Shown here piece after piece: positions 1 to 7,219 of a DNA stretch of 25,268 nucleotides. This stretch comes from Ruminococcaceae bacterium UBA737 (lineage in GTDB: Bacteria; Bacillota; Clostridia; Oscillospirales; Acutalibacteraceae). Made by a program: the position numbers and the translations under genes. Each line of letters opens with the position of its first letter. The stretch's first letter is position 1. The notes under the pieces were generated by a model, which searched no databases, was not told the DNA's origin, and saw only the letters and a program-made list of their open reading frames with translations. The DNA is taken from the NCBI GenBank assembly GCA_002297415.1, contig DBKZ01000006.1, positions 12,547 through 37,814 on the forward strand, written 5' to 3'.

Positions 1-278
1 CTGAGTATATATTACAGCAGAAAAAAGAAATAAGACGGCAAACTCTTTCTCTGCCGAAACAGCCGCAGAAAACGCCTTGTATGCAGAACAAGCGGATAAC
101 CGAGTAAACACCCGACCGAGCTGCACAAAGGCAAAATACTGCGCTGTAAACGGCGTGTACGCCCCCTTTTTCTTTTCTGCCGTAAGACCGTGTTTCCTGC
201 GAAAACAAAGAGCCGTTTTGCACGGCTTGCACTTTATTCTGCAAAAATCGGCAGCGGTACGAAAATAAGCAGGAGAAA

Positions 279-424
279 GCCGAGGGGTTGCACTGCTTCC
301 CCTCGGCGGCTCACAGCGGACGGCAACGCCGACCGCACAAGGGTTTGTACGACTTTTGCGGACAGTTTGCAAAACGGCAACTTAGGGGTTGCCCGAATTT
401 TGACCTCGCCGATTTAGGGGTTGC
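279..424 (+). repeat. Three spaced copies of AGGGGTTGC
   Basis: The 9-mer AGGGGTTGC starts at 283, 384 and 416. The last two copies share the longer form TTAGGGGTTGC (382-392 and 414-424), 32 bases apart. The first copy lies inside a perfect 9-bp hairpin (279-287 with 299-307, arms GCCGAGGGG and CCCCTCGGC). The function is unknown; they may be protein-binding repeats of the element or traces of local duplication. Confidence 0.45.
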
Positions 425-481
425 AGTTTTTACGGCAAAAACTGCGGAAAAAAGAAAAATTCCGTTCCCCCACGGGAGCGG
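423..481 (+). promoter_or_regulatory. Two tandem hairpins in the leader of the small element gene
   Basis: Hairpin one pairs GCAGTTTTT (423-431) with AAAAACTGC (437-445) around a 5-nt loop. Hairpin two pairs CCGTTCCC (462-469) with GGGAGCGG (474-481) around a 4-nt loop, with one G-U pair. Neither is followed by a T run, so they are not ordinary intrinsic terminators. They sit just before the AAAGGAG ribosome site (about 490-496) of the gene at 505 and may influence its translation or protect the mRNA. Confidence 0.4.
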
Positions 482-504
482 AAAGTATCGAAAGGAGAAT
501 TTTT

Positions 505-726
505 ATGGAGAAAAACATAGACTTTAATCTATTGCGAAAGCGCCGGGAACAAGTATTGGAAATAAGAAAAACACTTAAACTCCACAGTGAACAGCAGATC
601 GGTCTTGCGTATTTTGAAAAGATCGGCAGTCAGTCCTACCCGGTGCTTGCTTTCTTCCCTGTAAGCAGTCAAGATGAGGCGGCACAGGATAAGCTCCGTT
701 ACCTCATAGACGGAGAAAAACGGTAA
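505..726 (+). CDS. Small TnpW-like element protein
   Basis: This 73-residue protein starts at the ATG at 505, which has AAAGGAG 8-9 bases upstream; the frame is open further upstream but without a ribosome site. The C-terminal half reads FFPVSSQDEAAQDKLRYLI. It resembles the small TnpW-type proteins of Tn1549-like and related clostridial elements, which carry an aromatic residue and VSS followed by a short helix ending DKLxRLI. The N-terminal half is basic and probably helical (RKRREQVLEIRKTLKL). The gene ends 112 bases before the recombinase start, so the two are likely co-transcribed. The role of TnpW-like proteins is not established. The assignment rests on resemblance and position only; otherwise it is a hypothetical element protein. 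Confidence 0.5.
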   Translation: MEKNIDFNLLRKRREQVLEIRKTLKLHSEQQIGLAYFEKIGSQSYPVLAFFPVSSQDEAAQDKLRYLIDGEKR

Positions 727-838
727 AGATATTTCGGCGGTTTCGCTGGACTTCCAAGCCGAATAGTGGTATGTTGTGGATGTATCCTATTCGGTTTGGT
801 TTACAGAGCCGCACATGGCTCGGAAAGGAAAAAAGAAA

Positions 839-2521
839 ATGAAATCAACCGAAAATACAAACCATTTGATCACCGCACTTTACTGCCGTCTGTCTCAAGA
901 GGATATGCTGCAAGGTGAGTCAAACTCCATAACCAATCAGCGGCTTATGCTGCAAACCTACGCTGACGGTCATGGCTTTCACAACTGTCATTTTTATGTG
1001 GATGACGGATACTCCGGTGCCGACTTCAACCGTCCCGCTTACAAGCAGATGATGCGGGACATTGAATGCGGCAAAGTGGGAACAGTCATCGTTAAGGATC
1101 AGTCAAGGCTCGGCAGAGATTATCTTCAGACCGGAATGCTGATGGAAATCATTTTTCCGCAATACGATGTGCGCTTTATCGCCGTGAATGACGGTGTGGA
1201 CAGCGACAACGGTATCAGTGATTTCTCGGGCATAAAGAATTATTTCAACGATTTTTATGCACGTGACACCAGCCGAAAAATCCGAGCCGTACTGAAAGCC
1301 AAAGGTGAACGGGGCGAACGGGTCGGGACCACCGTGCCTTATGGATATATAAAATCGCCGGACGATCCGAAACTGTATATTCCAGATCCGCAAACTGCAC
1401 CGATCGTGAAACGGATCTTTGACATGAGTGCCGCCGGACTCGGTGTTCAAAAGATCTGTGATACACTGAGCGAGGAAAGGATCATCAACCCCGGTGTGTA
1501 TGCATTTCAGAAAACAGGCAGTCGTTCCGGTTCTCCAAACTTAGGCAAGCCCTATCACTGGGCGCAGACGACCGTCCGAAGGATGCTGGAAAACCGTGCT
1601 TACTGCGGAGATACGGTAAATTTCAAGACCTATTCGAAATCCAACAAGCTGAAAAAGCGGATTCGGAATGCCCCGGAAAATGTGCGTGTTTTTGAAAATA
1701 CGCACGAGGCTATTGTGAGCCGAAGGATATTTGACCTTGTGCAAAAGCATTATGAGGGACGAAAACGGCCGGATGTGCAGGGCGAAACGGACAAATACGC
1801 CGGATACCTTTATTGCGGCGAATGCGGCTCCAAGCTATATCTCCACCGAGGGAAAACCGTAAAACCGGAAGCAAACAATTTTCAGTGCGGAGGATTTCAA
1901 AGGAGAACGACCGACTGTACCGCACACTATATCCGTGAGCAAGTGCTGGATCGCATTGTGCTGAATAACCTTAAGACGGTGACAGCTTATGCAAGGGATA
2001 ATCCGGAGGGATTCTATGCGATGGCGACAAGGAACGGGGAAGCTGAAGCAAAAAAGCTTTGCGAGACCGCCACTCGTGAAAAGGAGCAGATCGAAAAGCG
2101 TATCCGAGAATTGGATAATATTATCCGCTGTCTGTATGAGGACCGTGTCAGCGGCAGGATATCGCCGGAACGATATGATGCTATGTCCGGCGGTTATGAA
2201 CAGGAACAGGCAGAGCTTCGACAGAAGCTGAGAACTATTTCGGAAAAGCTGGCCGACATGAATATGCGGGAGACCTGCATACGGGAGTTTATAAAGAGGG
2301 CAATGGAATATGTGGAGATGCCAACACTCACGCCGGAGCTTTTACGGGTGTTTATCCGACGAATCGAGGTTTATGAGAAGCCGATAAAGTACTCACGCAC
2401 CTGCGGCAACCCGATTGCGATCTACTATACCTTCCGCCTGCCGGAACAAGACGGAGTACCGCTGATCGAACAGGCGGCACCGAAAGAACTGCAGGATCGG
2501 CTGATTGCCCAAACCGCATAG
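839..2521 (+). CDS. Large serine site-specific recombinase, TnpX/TndX type
   Basis: This 560-residue protein should cut and rejoin DNA at the element's attachment sites through a 5'-phosphoserine link. The N-terminal resolvase domain (about 10-150) has ALYCRLSQED with the expected nucleophile S19, then NSITNQ, DDGYSG, DQSRLGRD and the arginines typical of the family. A recombinase domain follows (about 165-290). A zinc ribbon has cysteines near 326, 329, 350 and 360, then comes a coiled-coil stretch (about 395-470), and the C-terminus (FIRRIEVYEKPIKYSRT) resembles DUF4368. I chose the ATG at 839 because AAAGGA lies 9 bases upstream and the protein then begins like its relatives; an upstream start at 776 adds 21 residues without a ribosome site. 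All catalytic features look intact. This architecture belongs to transposon and conjugative-element recombinases such as TnpX and TndX; phage integrase is less likely given the neighbour. Confidence 0.93.
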   Translation: MKSTENTNHLITALYCRLSQEDMLQGESNSITNQRLMLQTYADGHGFHNCHFYVDDGYSGADFNRPAYKQMMRDIECGKVGTVIVKDQSRLGRDYLQTGMLMEIIFPQYDVRFIAVNDGVDSDNGISDFSGIKNYFNDFYARDTSRKIRAVLKAKGERGERVGTTVPYGYIKSPDDPKLYIPDPQTAPIVKRIFDMSAAGLGVQKICDTLSEERIINPGVYAFQKTGSRSGSPNLGKPYHWAQTTVRRMLENRAYCGDTVNFKTYSKSNKLKKRIRNAPENVRVFENTHEAIVSRRIFDLVQKHYEGRKRPDVQGETDKYAGYLYCGECGSKLYLHRGKTVKPEANNFQCGGFQRRTTDCTAHYIREQVLDRIVLNNLKTVTAYARDNPEGFYAMATRNGEAEAKKLCETATREKEQIEKRIRELDNIIRCLYEDRVSGRISPERYDAMSGGYEQEQAELRQKLRTISEKLADMNMRETCIREFIKRAMEYVEMPTLTPELLRVFIRRIEVYEKPIKYSRTCGNPIAIYYTFRLPEQDGVPLIEQAAPKELQDRLIAQTA

Positions 2522-2537
2522 AACTGCATAAATAGCA

Positions 2538-2569
2538 GTAACCGGAAGGTTTTCACACCTTCCGGTTAC
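2538..2569 (+). terminator. Hairpin after the recombinase gene
   Basis: A perfect 13-bp stem (2538-2550 with 2557-2569, core ACCGGAAGGT/ACCTTCCGGT) has a 6-nt loop and starts 17 bases after the stop codon. There is no T run on either side, so termination would be atypical. It may instead stabilise the mRNA 3' end or mark the element's end region. Confidence 0.55.
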
Positions 2570-2627
2570 ATACCACCCACCAATTCTCCGTTAAGAACAA
2601 CACGCCAAGGTGTGAGAGGTTTTGTTA

Positions 2628-3110
2628 TCATTCTGCGGCTTCCTGCACATCATCGCCGTATAACGCAAGATAGCTTACGGCGGCGTCCAACGTCTTTTTG
2701 CGCTGAACATAATTGATGCCTACAAAAATAACCGGTACAAATAATAGTCCCATAATTGCAAAGAATAAGCATGCAAGCGCAATAAGAATATCGGCAGGAA
2801 AAACCGGAATTAAAAACCAACCTATTTTTGTTATTTTCCAAGCGACCTTTAAAGCGTTTAAAATGCCGCCGCCTATAATATAGGAAGGAAGTGCAAGAAG
2901 AATAGAGAGAGTTATAAAGGTATCCTTATTATCCGGATTCCCCCAGATTGCAAGAGCGGTGAAAACAATAGCAATAAGTGAAATTACAAAGCCTATTAAA
3001 ATTCGAATTTGATTGAATTTAGCCATCTTAACTTCTCTTTTTGCTCTTTCGATGTCCTGAAACTGAACCTCCTCAAATAATTTTTCTTTTTGTCTTTGTT
3101 TTTTTGCCAT
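2628..3110 (-). CDS. Hypothetical small membrane protein
   Basis: This 160-residue protein is not from a family I can name. A strongly charged N-terminus (KKQRQKEK, then an amphipathic stretch to about 35) is followed by about four hydrophobic segments near 36-56, 65-88, 97-112 and 113-133, and a short soluble tail (YVQRKKTLDAAVSYLALYGDDVQEAAE). It has no signal peptide cleavage motif and no conserved catalytic residues that I can see. It has its own consensus promoter and faces away from the XRE gene, sharing a 152-base control region with it. AGGGGAC a few bases upstream of the ATG serves as ribosome site. It is A+T-richer than the recombinase, so it is probably resident chromosome rather than element cargo, though the boundary is unresolved. 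Confidence 0.75.
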   Translation of the reverse strand: MAKKQRQKEKLFEEVQFQDIERAKREVKMAKFNQIRILIGFVISLIAIVFTALAIWGNPDNKDTFITLSILLALPSYIIGGGILNALKVAWKITKIGWFLIPVFPADILIALACLFFAIMGLLFVPVIFVGINYVQRKKTLDAAVSYLALYGDDVQEAAE

Positions 3111-3158
3111 GATTAGTCCCCTTTTAATTTATTGCAGCTTACAAAGCCGCTTTACGAC

Positions 3159-3187
3159 ATTATACTACCGATTTTTTAAAAAGTCAA
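3159..3187 (-). promoter_or_regulatory. Sigma-A-type promoter for the membrane-protein gene
   Basis: On the minus strand TTGACT (3187-3182), a 17-base spacer and TATAAT (3164-3159) form a near-perfect vegetative promoter 49 bases upstream of the ATG at 3110. Confidence 0.8.
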
Positions 3188-3195
3188 CTACTTAG

Positions 3196-3238
3196 TATAA
3201 TTATTTAAAAATAATTTCACCATTTGTAAAATTATAAT
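3196..3238 (+). promoter_or_regulatory. Palindrome and -10 elements before the XRE gene
   Basis: An 18-bp perfect palindrome occupies 3199-3216 (arms AATTATTT and AAATAATT, centre AA). TATAAT boxes occur at 3196-3201 and 3233-3238, the second 33 bases before the ATG at 3272; neither has a good -35 box. The palindrome lies 12 bases upstream of the -35 of the divergent gene, so it is a candidate operator for the XRE protein acting on both genes. A+T-rich DNA makes such palindromes easier to get by chance. Confidence 0.45.
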
Positions 3239-3271
3239 AGTTAGAATAAATGTAGAATTGAGGTGTACGGT

Positions 3272-3553
3272 ATGGTAGAATTCGGTGAAAGACTAAGAAA
3301 GCTGCGCAAGGAAAGAAATCTGACACAAAGGGGCCTTGCAAGCCTTATAGGTGTAAAAAACAGCGTTATCAGCTTTTATGAGGTCGGGGACAGAACGCCC
3401 TCTCTCGAAGTTCTGATAAAGCTTTCAAAGGCGCTCCATATCAGCACGGATGTTTTACTCGGTCTTGAAAAACGCGAAACTGTCGATATTTCGGGGCTCT
3501 CGGAAAATGACAGACAGTATGTGCAGGATCTGATAGACAGACTCAGAAAGTAA
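3272..3553 (+). CDS. XRE-family transcriptional regulator
   Basis: This 93-residue DNA-binding protein has one Cro/CI-type helix-turn-helix over residues 2-60: FGERLRKLRKERNLTQ, then LASLIGVKNSVISFYEVG as the helix-turn-helix proper, then RTPSLEVLIKLSKALHIS and DVLLGLE, the usual end of this domain. A short acidic, helical C-terminus (SGLSENDRQYVQDLIDRLRK) probably mediates dimer formation. The start is the ATG at 3272, which has GAGGTG 6 bases upstream; a GTG at 3263 lies inside that ribosome site. It is divergent from the membrane protein at 2628, and autoregulation plus control of that gene is the simplest reading. A strong terminator follows. The target is unknown. Confidence 0.9.
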   Translation: MVEFGERLRKLRKERNLTQRGLASLIGVKNSVISFYEVGDRTPSLEVLIKLSKALHISTDVLLGLEKRETVDISGLSENDRQYVQDLIDRLRK

Positions 3554-3568
3554 GAATATAATAATTAC

Positions 3569-3613
3569 GGCTCTCTTTGGTTTACCGCTTTTTAAAACCG
3601 AGAGAGCCTTTTT
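3569..3613 (+). terminator. Intrinsic terminator of the XRE gene
   Basis: The arms GGCTCTCT (3569-3576) and AGAGAGCC (3601-3608) extend inward through GGTTT/AAACC, followed by TTTTT (3609-3613). It separates the XRE gene from the Rnf operon. Confidence 0.88.
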
Positions 3614-3629
3614 AATATCATAAATTTAC

Positions 3630-3658
3630 TTGTAAACGGACTTGTTTTGTAGTATTAT
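3630..3658 (+). promoter_or_regulatory. Promoter of the Rnf operon
   Basis: TTGTAA (3630-3635), a 17-base spacer and TATTAT (3653-3658) lie 32 bases upstream of the rnfC ATG and just after the preceding terminator. I see no obvious operator. Confidence 0.6.
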
Positions 3659-3690
3659 ATAGTTATATAACTATTAACGGAGGGAAAGCG

Positions 3691-5022
3691 ATGAAAGCAC
3701 CGGAAAGCATACTTTCGCCGGTAAAGAGATTCCGCGGCGGAACGGAGCTTGAGCATAACAAGAACACGGAAAATTTTGAAACCGTTACAATGCCCGTAAG
3801 CGAAAGCGTATGTATTCCTCTTTTACAGCATATCGGAGCGCCTTGCGAGCCGATTGTAAAAAAAGGCGATAAGGTTTTTGTCGGAACTAAAATCGCTCAG
3901 AGTGAAAAGGCGGTGTCAGCCTCTATTCATTCAAGCTGTTCGGGCGAGGTTTCGGATATTAAGGATATTGATATCAACGGCAAAAGTGTTAAATGTATAA
4001 TAATAAAATCCGACGGCGAAATGGCGCCTGACCCAAATCTTAAGCCCTTTAAGGTGAAATCGGCTGAGGATCTTGAAAAAGCGGCATTTGAAAGCGGACT
4101 TGTCGGCTTAGGCGGAGCAGGTTTTCCGACATATATAAAATTCAAGGCGGAAACCGCCGTTAAAATAGACACGCTTATTGTTAACGCCGCCGAATGCGAG
4201 CCTTATATCACTTCGGACTACAGAGAAAGCCTTGAAAACTTCAACGATATAATTGAGGGAGTTTATTTAATCAAAGAAATTCTGCATTTGCAGAAGGTTA
4301 TAATCTGCGTTGAAAGCAATAAGCCGAAGGCTATAGACAAGCTTATGCTTGTTGCCGCAGACCACCGCGACGCGGACGATACCGTTAAGCTTATGAGGCT
4401 TCCCGATAAATATCCTCAGGGAGCGGAAAAGCTTATTGTCTACTCTGCTACCGGAAGAAAAATACCTATAGGAAAGCTGCCGAGCGATGTCGGATGTATA
4501 GTTTCAAATATCACCACAATAGGAACGCTTTACAGGTTTATAACAACGGGAATGCCGCTCGTAACAAAAAGAATCACGGTTGACGGAACGGCAATAAAAG
4601 AGCCTAAAAACCTGCAAATTCCTATCGGAACATCTATTAAGGATATAGAAAGCTTTATAAGCGATGATGAAATCGACGCGGATAAAATAATCCTCGGCGG
4701 ACCGATGATGGGTACAGCCGTTGCTGATGAAAACGCAGTCATAGAAAAGCGGACGAACGCGGTTTTATTTATGAAGCCGAAAGCCGCAAAGAAAACTACC
4801 GGTTGTATTCACTGCGGAAGATGCGCCAAAGCCTGTCCGATGAAGCTATACCCTGCAAGCGTTGAAGCGGCGCTGAATGCCGGTTTGCATGACAGACTTG
4901 AAAATTTAAACACCGCTTACTGTATCGAATGCGGCTGCTGCTCTTATGTATGTCCGGCATCCCGTCCGCTTACACAGGCAATGCGCACCGCAAAAGCAGA
5001 ACTCAGGAGGAATAAAAAATGA
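3691..5022 (+). CDS. rnfC: Rnf complex subunit C (peripheral NADH/ferredoxin-side iron-sulfur protein)
   Basis: RnfC is the soluble-facing subunit that carries the NAD(H) site in the ferredoxin:NAD+ oxidoreductase of the inner membrane. It has 443 residues, the usual length for clostridial forms. Visible parts are the N-terminal FRGGTELEHNK barrel sandwich segment, the glycine-rich GLVGLGGAGFPTYIKF loop and NAAECEPYITSD of the NuoF-like flavin/NADH fold, an SLBB-like stretch around 270-340, and two [4Fe-4S] motifs near the end (cysteines about 372, 375, 378, 382 and 411, 414, 417, 421). The ATG has GGAGGG 6 bases upstream. It is the first gene of the operon and its stop overlaps the rnfD start (ATGA). 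All cluster ligands look intact. Confidence 0.97.
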   Translation: MKAPESILSPVKRFRGGTELEHNKNTENFETVTMPVSESVCIPLLQHIGAPCEPIVKKGDKVFVGTKIAQSEKAVSASIHSSCSGEVSDIKDIDINGKSVKCIIIKSDGEMAPDPNLKPFKVKSAEDLEKAAFESGLVGLGGAGFPTYIKFKAETAVKIDTLIVNAAECEPYITSDYRESLENFNDIIEGVYLIKEILHLQKVIICVESNKPKAIDKLMLVAADHRDADDTVKLMRLPDKYPQGAEKLIVYSATGRKIPIGKLPSDVGCIVSNITTIGTLYRFITTGMPLVTKRITVDGTAIKEPKNLQIPIGTSIKDIESFISDDEIDADKIILGGPMMGTAVADENAVIEKRTNAVLFMKPKAAKKTTGCIHCGRCAKACPMKLYPASVEAALNAGLHDRLENLNTAYCIECGCCSYVCPASRPLTQAMRTAKAELRRNKK

Positions 5023-5963
5023 AAGAAATTTTAAAGGCTTCCTCTTCACCTCATATCCGCCACCCCGAAACCACGCGCGGAATTATGGCAGATGTTGTAA
5101 TAGCTTTGTTGCCGGCGGCGGTTTTCGGATGTATTCTTTTCGGAATTCATGCAGTGCTTGTGCTTTTAATATGCGTTGCTGTATCGGTTTTATCTGAATT
5201 TTTATGGAACTTAATTCTTAAAAAGCCTAATTCTGTCGGCGATTTTTCGGCAGTGGTTACAGGACTTCTTTTAGGAATGAATTTAAGTCCTAAAATTCCG
5301 TTATGGATGGCGGCAATAGGCTCATTTGCGGCAATTATAATTGTCAAGCAGATGTTCGGAGGATTAGGTCACAATTTTGTTAACCCTGCGATAGCCGCAA
5401 GAATTATTCTTATGGTTTCTTTCCCGTCTGCAATGAACAGATTTATAGACCCGATTTTTTCGACCGGAAAAACCGCGGGAATTATCACAAGCGCAACGCC
5501 TTTAAGCGACCCGAGCGCGGGTATAAGCCTTAAATATGCGTTTTTCGGCCTTTACAGAGGATGTATCGGAGAAACAAGCGCATTTCTTCTTTTAATCGGC
5601 GGAGCATATCTTGTTATCAGAAAGATTATCTCCCCCGCAATTCCTTTATCATTTTTAGGAACGGTCGCTGTACTCAGCCTGCTTACCGGAGCGAACGCTC
5701 CCATGCAGCTTTTCACGGGCGGCTTAATGCTCGGAGCAATATTCATGGCTACCGATTATACTACATCGCCTACAAGCCTGCTCGGTAAAATAATTTTCGG
5801 AATAGGCTGCGGCGCTATAACATTCGCTATAAGGAAATACGGAAGTCTGCCCGAGGGAGTTTCTTATTCGATAATTCTTATGAATATTGCAACTCCGCTT
5901 ATCAACAGATTTACTTTAAGAAAGCCTTTCGGTTTTGTTAAGGAGGTTAAAGCAGATGAGTGA
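5019..5963 (+). CDS. rnfD: Rnf complex subunit D (flavin-bearing membrane subunit)
   Basis: This 314-residue polytopic membrane protein is homologous to NqrB. It is part of the membrane core through which electron flow drives Na+ or H+ transport. The start PHIRHPETTRGIMADV is typical, and about nine or ten hydrophobic segments follow. The segment SATPLSDPSAG (T160) corresponds to the threonine that carries covalent FMN in the family. GHNFVNPAIAARI and FMATDYTTSP are further conserved stretches. The gene overlaps rnfC by 4 bases and rnfG by 8 bases, so translation is coupled. Confidence 0.96.
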   Translation: MKEILKASSSPHIRHPETTRGIMADVVIALLPAAVFGCILFGIHAVLVLLICVAVSVLSEFLWNLILKKPNSVGDFSAVVTGLLLGMNLSPKIPLWMAAIGSFAAIIIVKQMFGGLGHNFVNPAIAARIILMVSFPSAMNRFIDPIFSTGKTAGIITSATPLSDPSAGISLKYAFFGLYRGCIGETSAFLLLIGGAYLVIRKIISPAIPLSFLGTVAVLSLLTGANAPMQLFTGGLMLGAIFMATDYTTSPTSLLGKIIFGIGCGAITFAIRKYGSLPEGVSYSIILMNIATPLINRFTLRKPFGFVKEVKADE

Positions 5964-6543
5964 GAAAAAGATAAACTTTAAATCCGACCTGCTGTTTCCT
6001 ACGCTTACGCTTGTTTGCATCTGTCTTGTTGTGACCTTAGCGCTCAGCGGAACAAATATGCTGACTAAGAAAAAAATCGAAAAGCTTACTAAGGACAATC
6101 AAAACAAATCCATGAGCGAGCTTATTCCGGCAGACGAATATGTTGAGTTTCCCGTTTCAGGCGAGGATATCGACGGGTCATATAAAGCCGTTAAGGACGG
6201 AGAAGAGATAGGATATATTTTTATTACCTCTTCAAAGGGCTACGGCGGAGATGTTTCGGTTATGACGGCTGTAAACCCCGACAAAACGGTTAAAGCCATA
6301 AAAATCCTCTCTGCCGACGATGAAACCCCCGGGCTTGGACAAAATGTCCTTAAATCCGATTTTGCAAAGCAATATTCGGGGCTTAAAAACGAAATAACCG
6401 TTGTTAAAAACGGCGCGGACGGAAATAAAAACGAAGTAAACGCGGTTACGGGAGCCACAAGAAGCTCAAGAGCTGTTACAAATGCCGTAAACAAGGCTCT
6501 TAAAGCCGCACAAGGAACGGAGGGCGACGGTACAGATGAATAA
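5956..6543 (+). CDS. rnfG: Rnf complex subunit G (covalent FMN protein)
   Basis: RnfG has one N-terminal membrane helix (about 13-33) and a domain outside the membrane that binds FMN covalently through a threonine. It has 195 residues from the ATG at 5956, which has AAGGAGG 9 bases upstream; the frame is open from a TTG at 5935, but that codon precedes the ribosome site. The flavinylation motif TGAT is at 165-168, with T168 as attachment residue, and DETPGLG (122-128) is the other family signature. Flavin transfer needs an ApbE enzyme, which is not in this window. It overlaps rnfD by 8 bases and rnfE by 8 bases. Confidence 0.96.
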   Translation: MSEKKINFKSDLLFPTLTLVCICLVVTLALSGTNMLTKKKIEKLTKDNQNKSMSELIPADEYVEFPVSGEDIDGSYKAVKDGEEIGYIFITSSKGYGGDVSVMTAVNPDKTVKAIKILSADDETPGLGQNVLKSDFAKQYSGLKNEITVVKNGADGNKNEVNAVTGATRSSRAVTNAVNKALKAAQGTEGDGTDE

Positions 6544-7219
6544 GAATGTTAAGGTTTTGACAAACGGACTTATAAAAGAAAACCCCGTTTTAAGGCTTGT
6601 ACTCGGCACCTGTCCTACCCTTGCCGTTACAACCTCTGCAAAAAACGGCCTCGGAATGGGAATTGCCGCAACTGCCGTTTTAATATGCTCAAATCTTGTT
6701 ATTTCTCTGCTTAGAAAGGTAATCCCGGACAGGGTAAGAATTCCTGCTTTTATCACGATTATCGCAGGCTTTGTAAGCGTAGTTCAGCTTCTTGTAAAGG
6801 CTTATGCGCCGGCAATTGACAAATCGCTCGGAATATTTTTGCCTCTTATAGTCGTAAACTGCATTATACTTGCGAGAGCCGAAATGTTTGCCTCTAAAAA
6901 TCCCGTTTTGCCGAGCGTGCTTGACGGTCTCGGAATGGGAATAGGCTTTACGGCGACCCTGACTTTAATGGGAATAATCAGGGAATTTTTAGGCGCGGGA
7001 ACATTCTTTGCCCTGCCTGTAACCTCAAAGGTTATAAGCCCGATGGTTATTTTCCTTTTACCGCCCGGAGGATTCTTTGTTTTCGGAATTCTTGTCGCGG
7101 TATCAAACGCATTGGCTAAAAAGTCAGGCAAAAAGCCGATAGAAGAAATGAACTGCAAAAACTGTCCTTCAAAAGGGATTTGCTCAAAAGTTAAAGCCGA
7201 GGAGGAATGTGCGAAATGA
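6536..7219 (+). CDS. rnfE: Rnf complex subunit E, with a cysteine-bearing tail
   Basis: RnfE is an integral membrane subunit homologous to NqrD that pairs with RnfA. In this superfamily the two hold a [2Fe-2S] cluster inside the membrane. It has 227 residues and about six membrane helices. The cysteines of GTCPTLAV (C26) and VVNCIILARAE (C109) match the conserved cluster ligands. After the last helix comes a basic stretch and a tail with four cysteines (207, 210, 216, 225; pattern C-x2-C-x5-C-x8-C), beginning NCKNCPSKGIC. The tail could bind a metal or a further cluster; that is inference. The start overlaps rnfG by 8 bases and the stop overlaps the rnfA start (ATGA). Confidence 0.95.
   Translation: MNKNVKVLTNGLIKENPVLRLVLGTCPTLAVTTSAKNGLGMGIAATAVLICSNLVISLLRKVIPDRVRIPAFITIIAGFVSVVQLLVKAYAPAIDKSLGIFLPLIVVNCIILARAEMFASKNPVLPSVLDGLGMGIGFTATLTLMGIIREFLGAGTFFALPVTSKVISPMVIFLLPPGGFFVFGILVAVSNALAKKSGKKPIEEMNCKNCPSKGICSKVKAEEECAK

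Larger units (their letters stand above)
1..504. other. Gene-poor stretch of the element
   Basis: No convincing gene is visible in these 504 bases. Short open frames at 77-268 and 288-527 overlap in different frames, lack good ribosome sites and carry no recognisable domain. The stretch instead holds hairpins (211-227, 279-307, 423-445, 462-481) and three copies of the 9-mer AGGGGTTGC. It could be the untranslated 3' flank of an upstream mobilisation gene plus the leader of the small gene at 505. Confidence 0.5.
1..2600. mobile_element. Right end of an integrative/conjugative-type element (partial)
   Basis: The element is inferred from a TnpX/TndX-type large serine recombinase (839-2521) with a small TnpW-like gene just upstream; in Tn4451/Tn5397-like elements the recombinase gene lies next to one end. 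The bases and codons here look richer in G+C than the genes from 2628 onward. The element would extend leftward out of the window. The right edge is not resolved: it should lie after the recombinase stop and probably before or near the stop of the minus-strand gene at 2628. I could not identify attachment core bases, terminal repeats or a relaxase. The end coordinate is approximate. Confidence 0.6.

Noticed and set aside
283..424. Spaced repeats as a CRISPR array
   Set aside because: The repeats are only 9-11 bases, unevenly spaced and three in number; no cas genes are present.
77..527. Overlapping short open frames (77-268, 190-417, 288-527) as genes
   Set aside because: They overlap in different frames, lack ribosome sites, have arginine/cysteine-rich translations typical of non-coding DNA, and cross the hairpins and repeats. 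The last overlaps the better-supported gene at 505.
1103..1450. Minus-strand open frame inside the recombinase gene
   Set aside because: It is antisense to the catalytic domain, which is clearly the coding strand.
6802..7158. 118-residue minus-strand open frame in rnfE
   Set aside because: It is antisense to conserved RnfE helices and no homology is visible.
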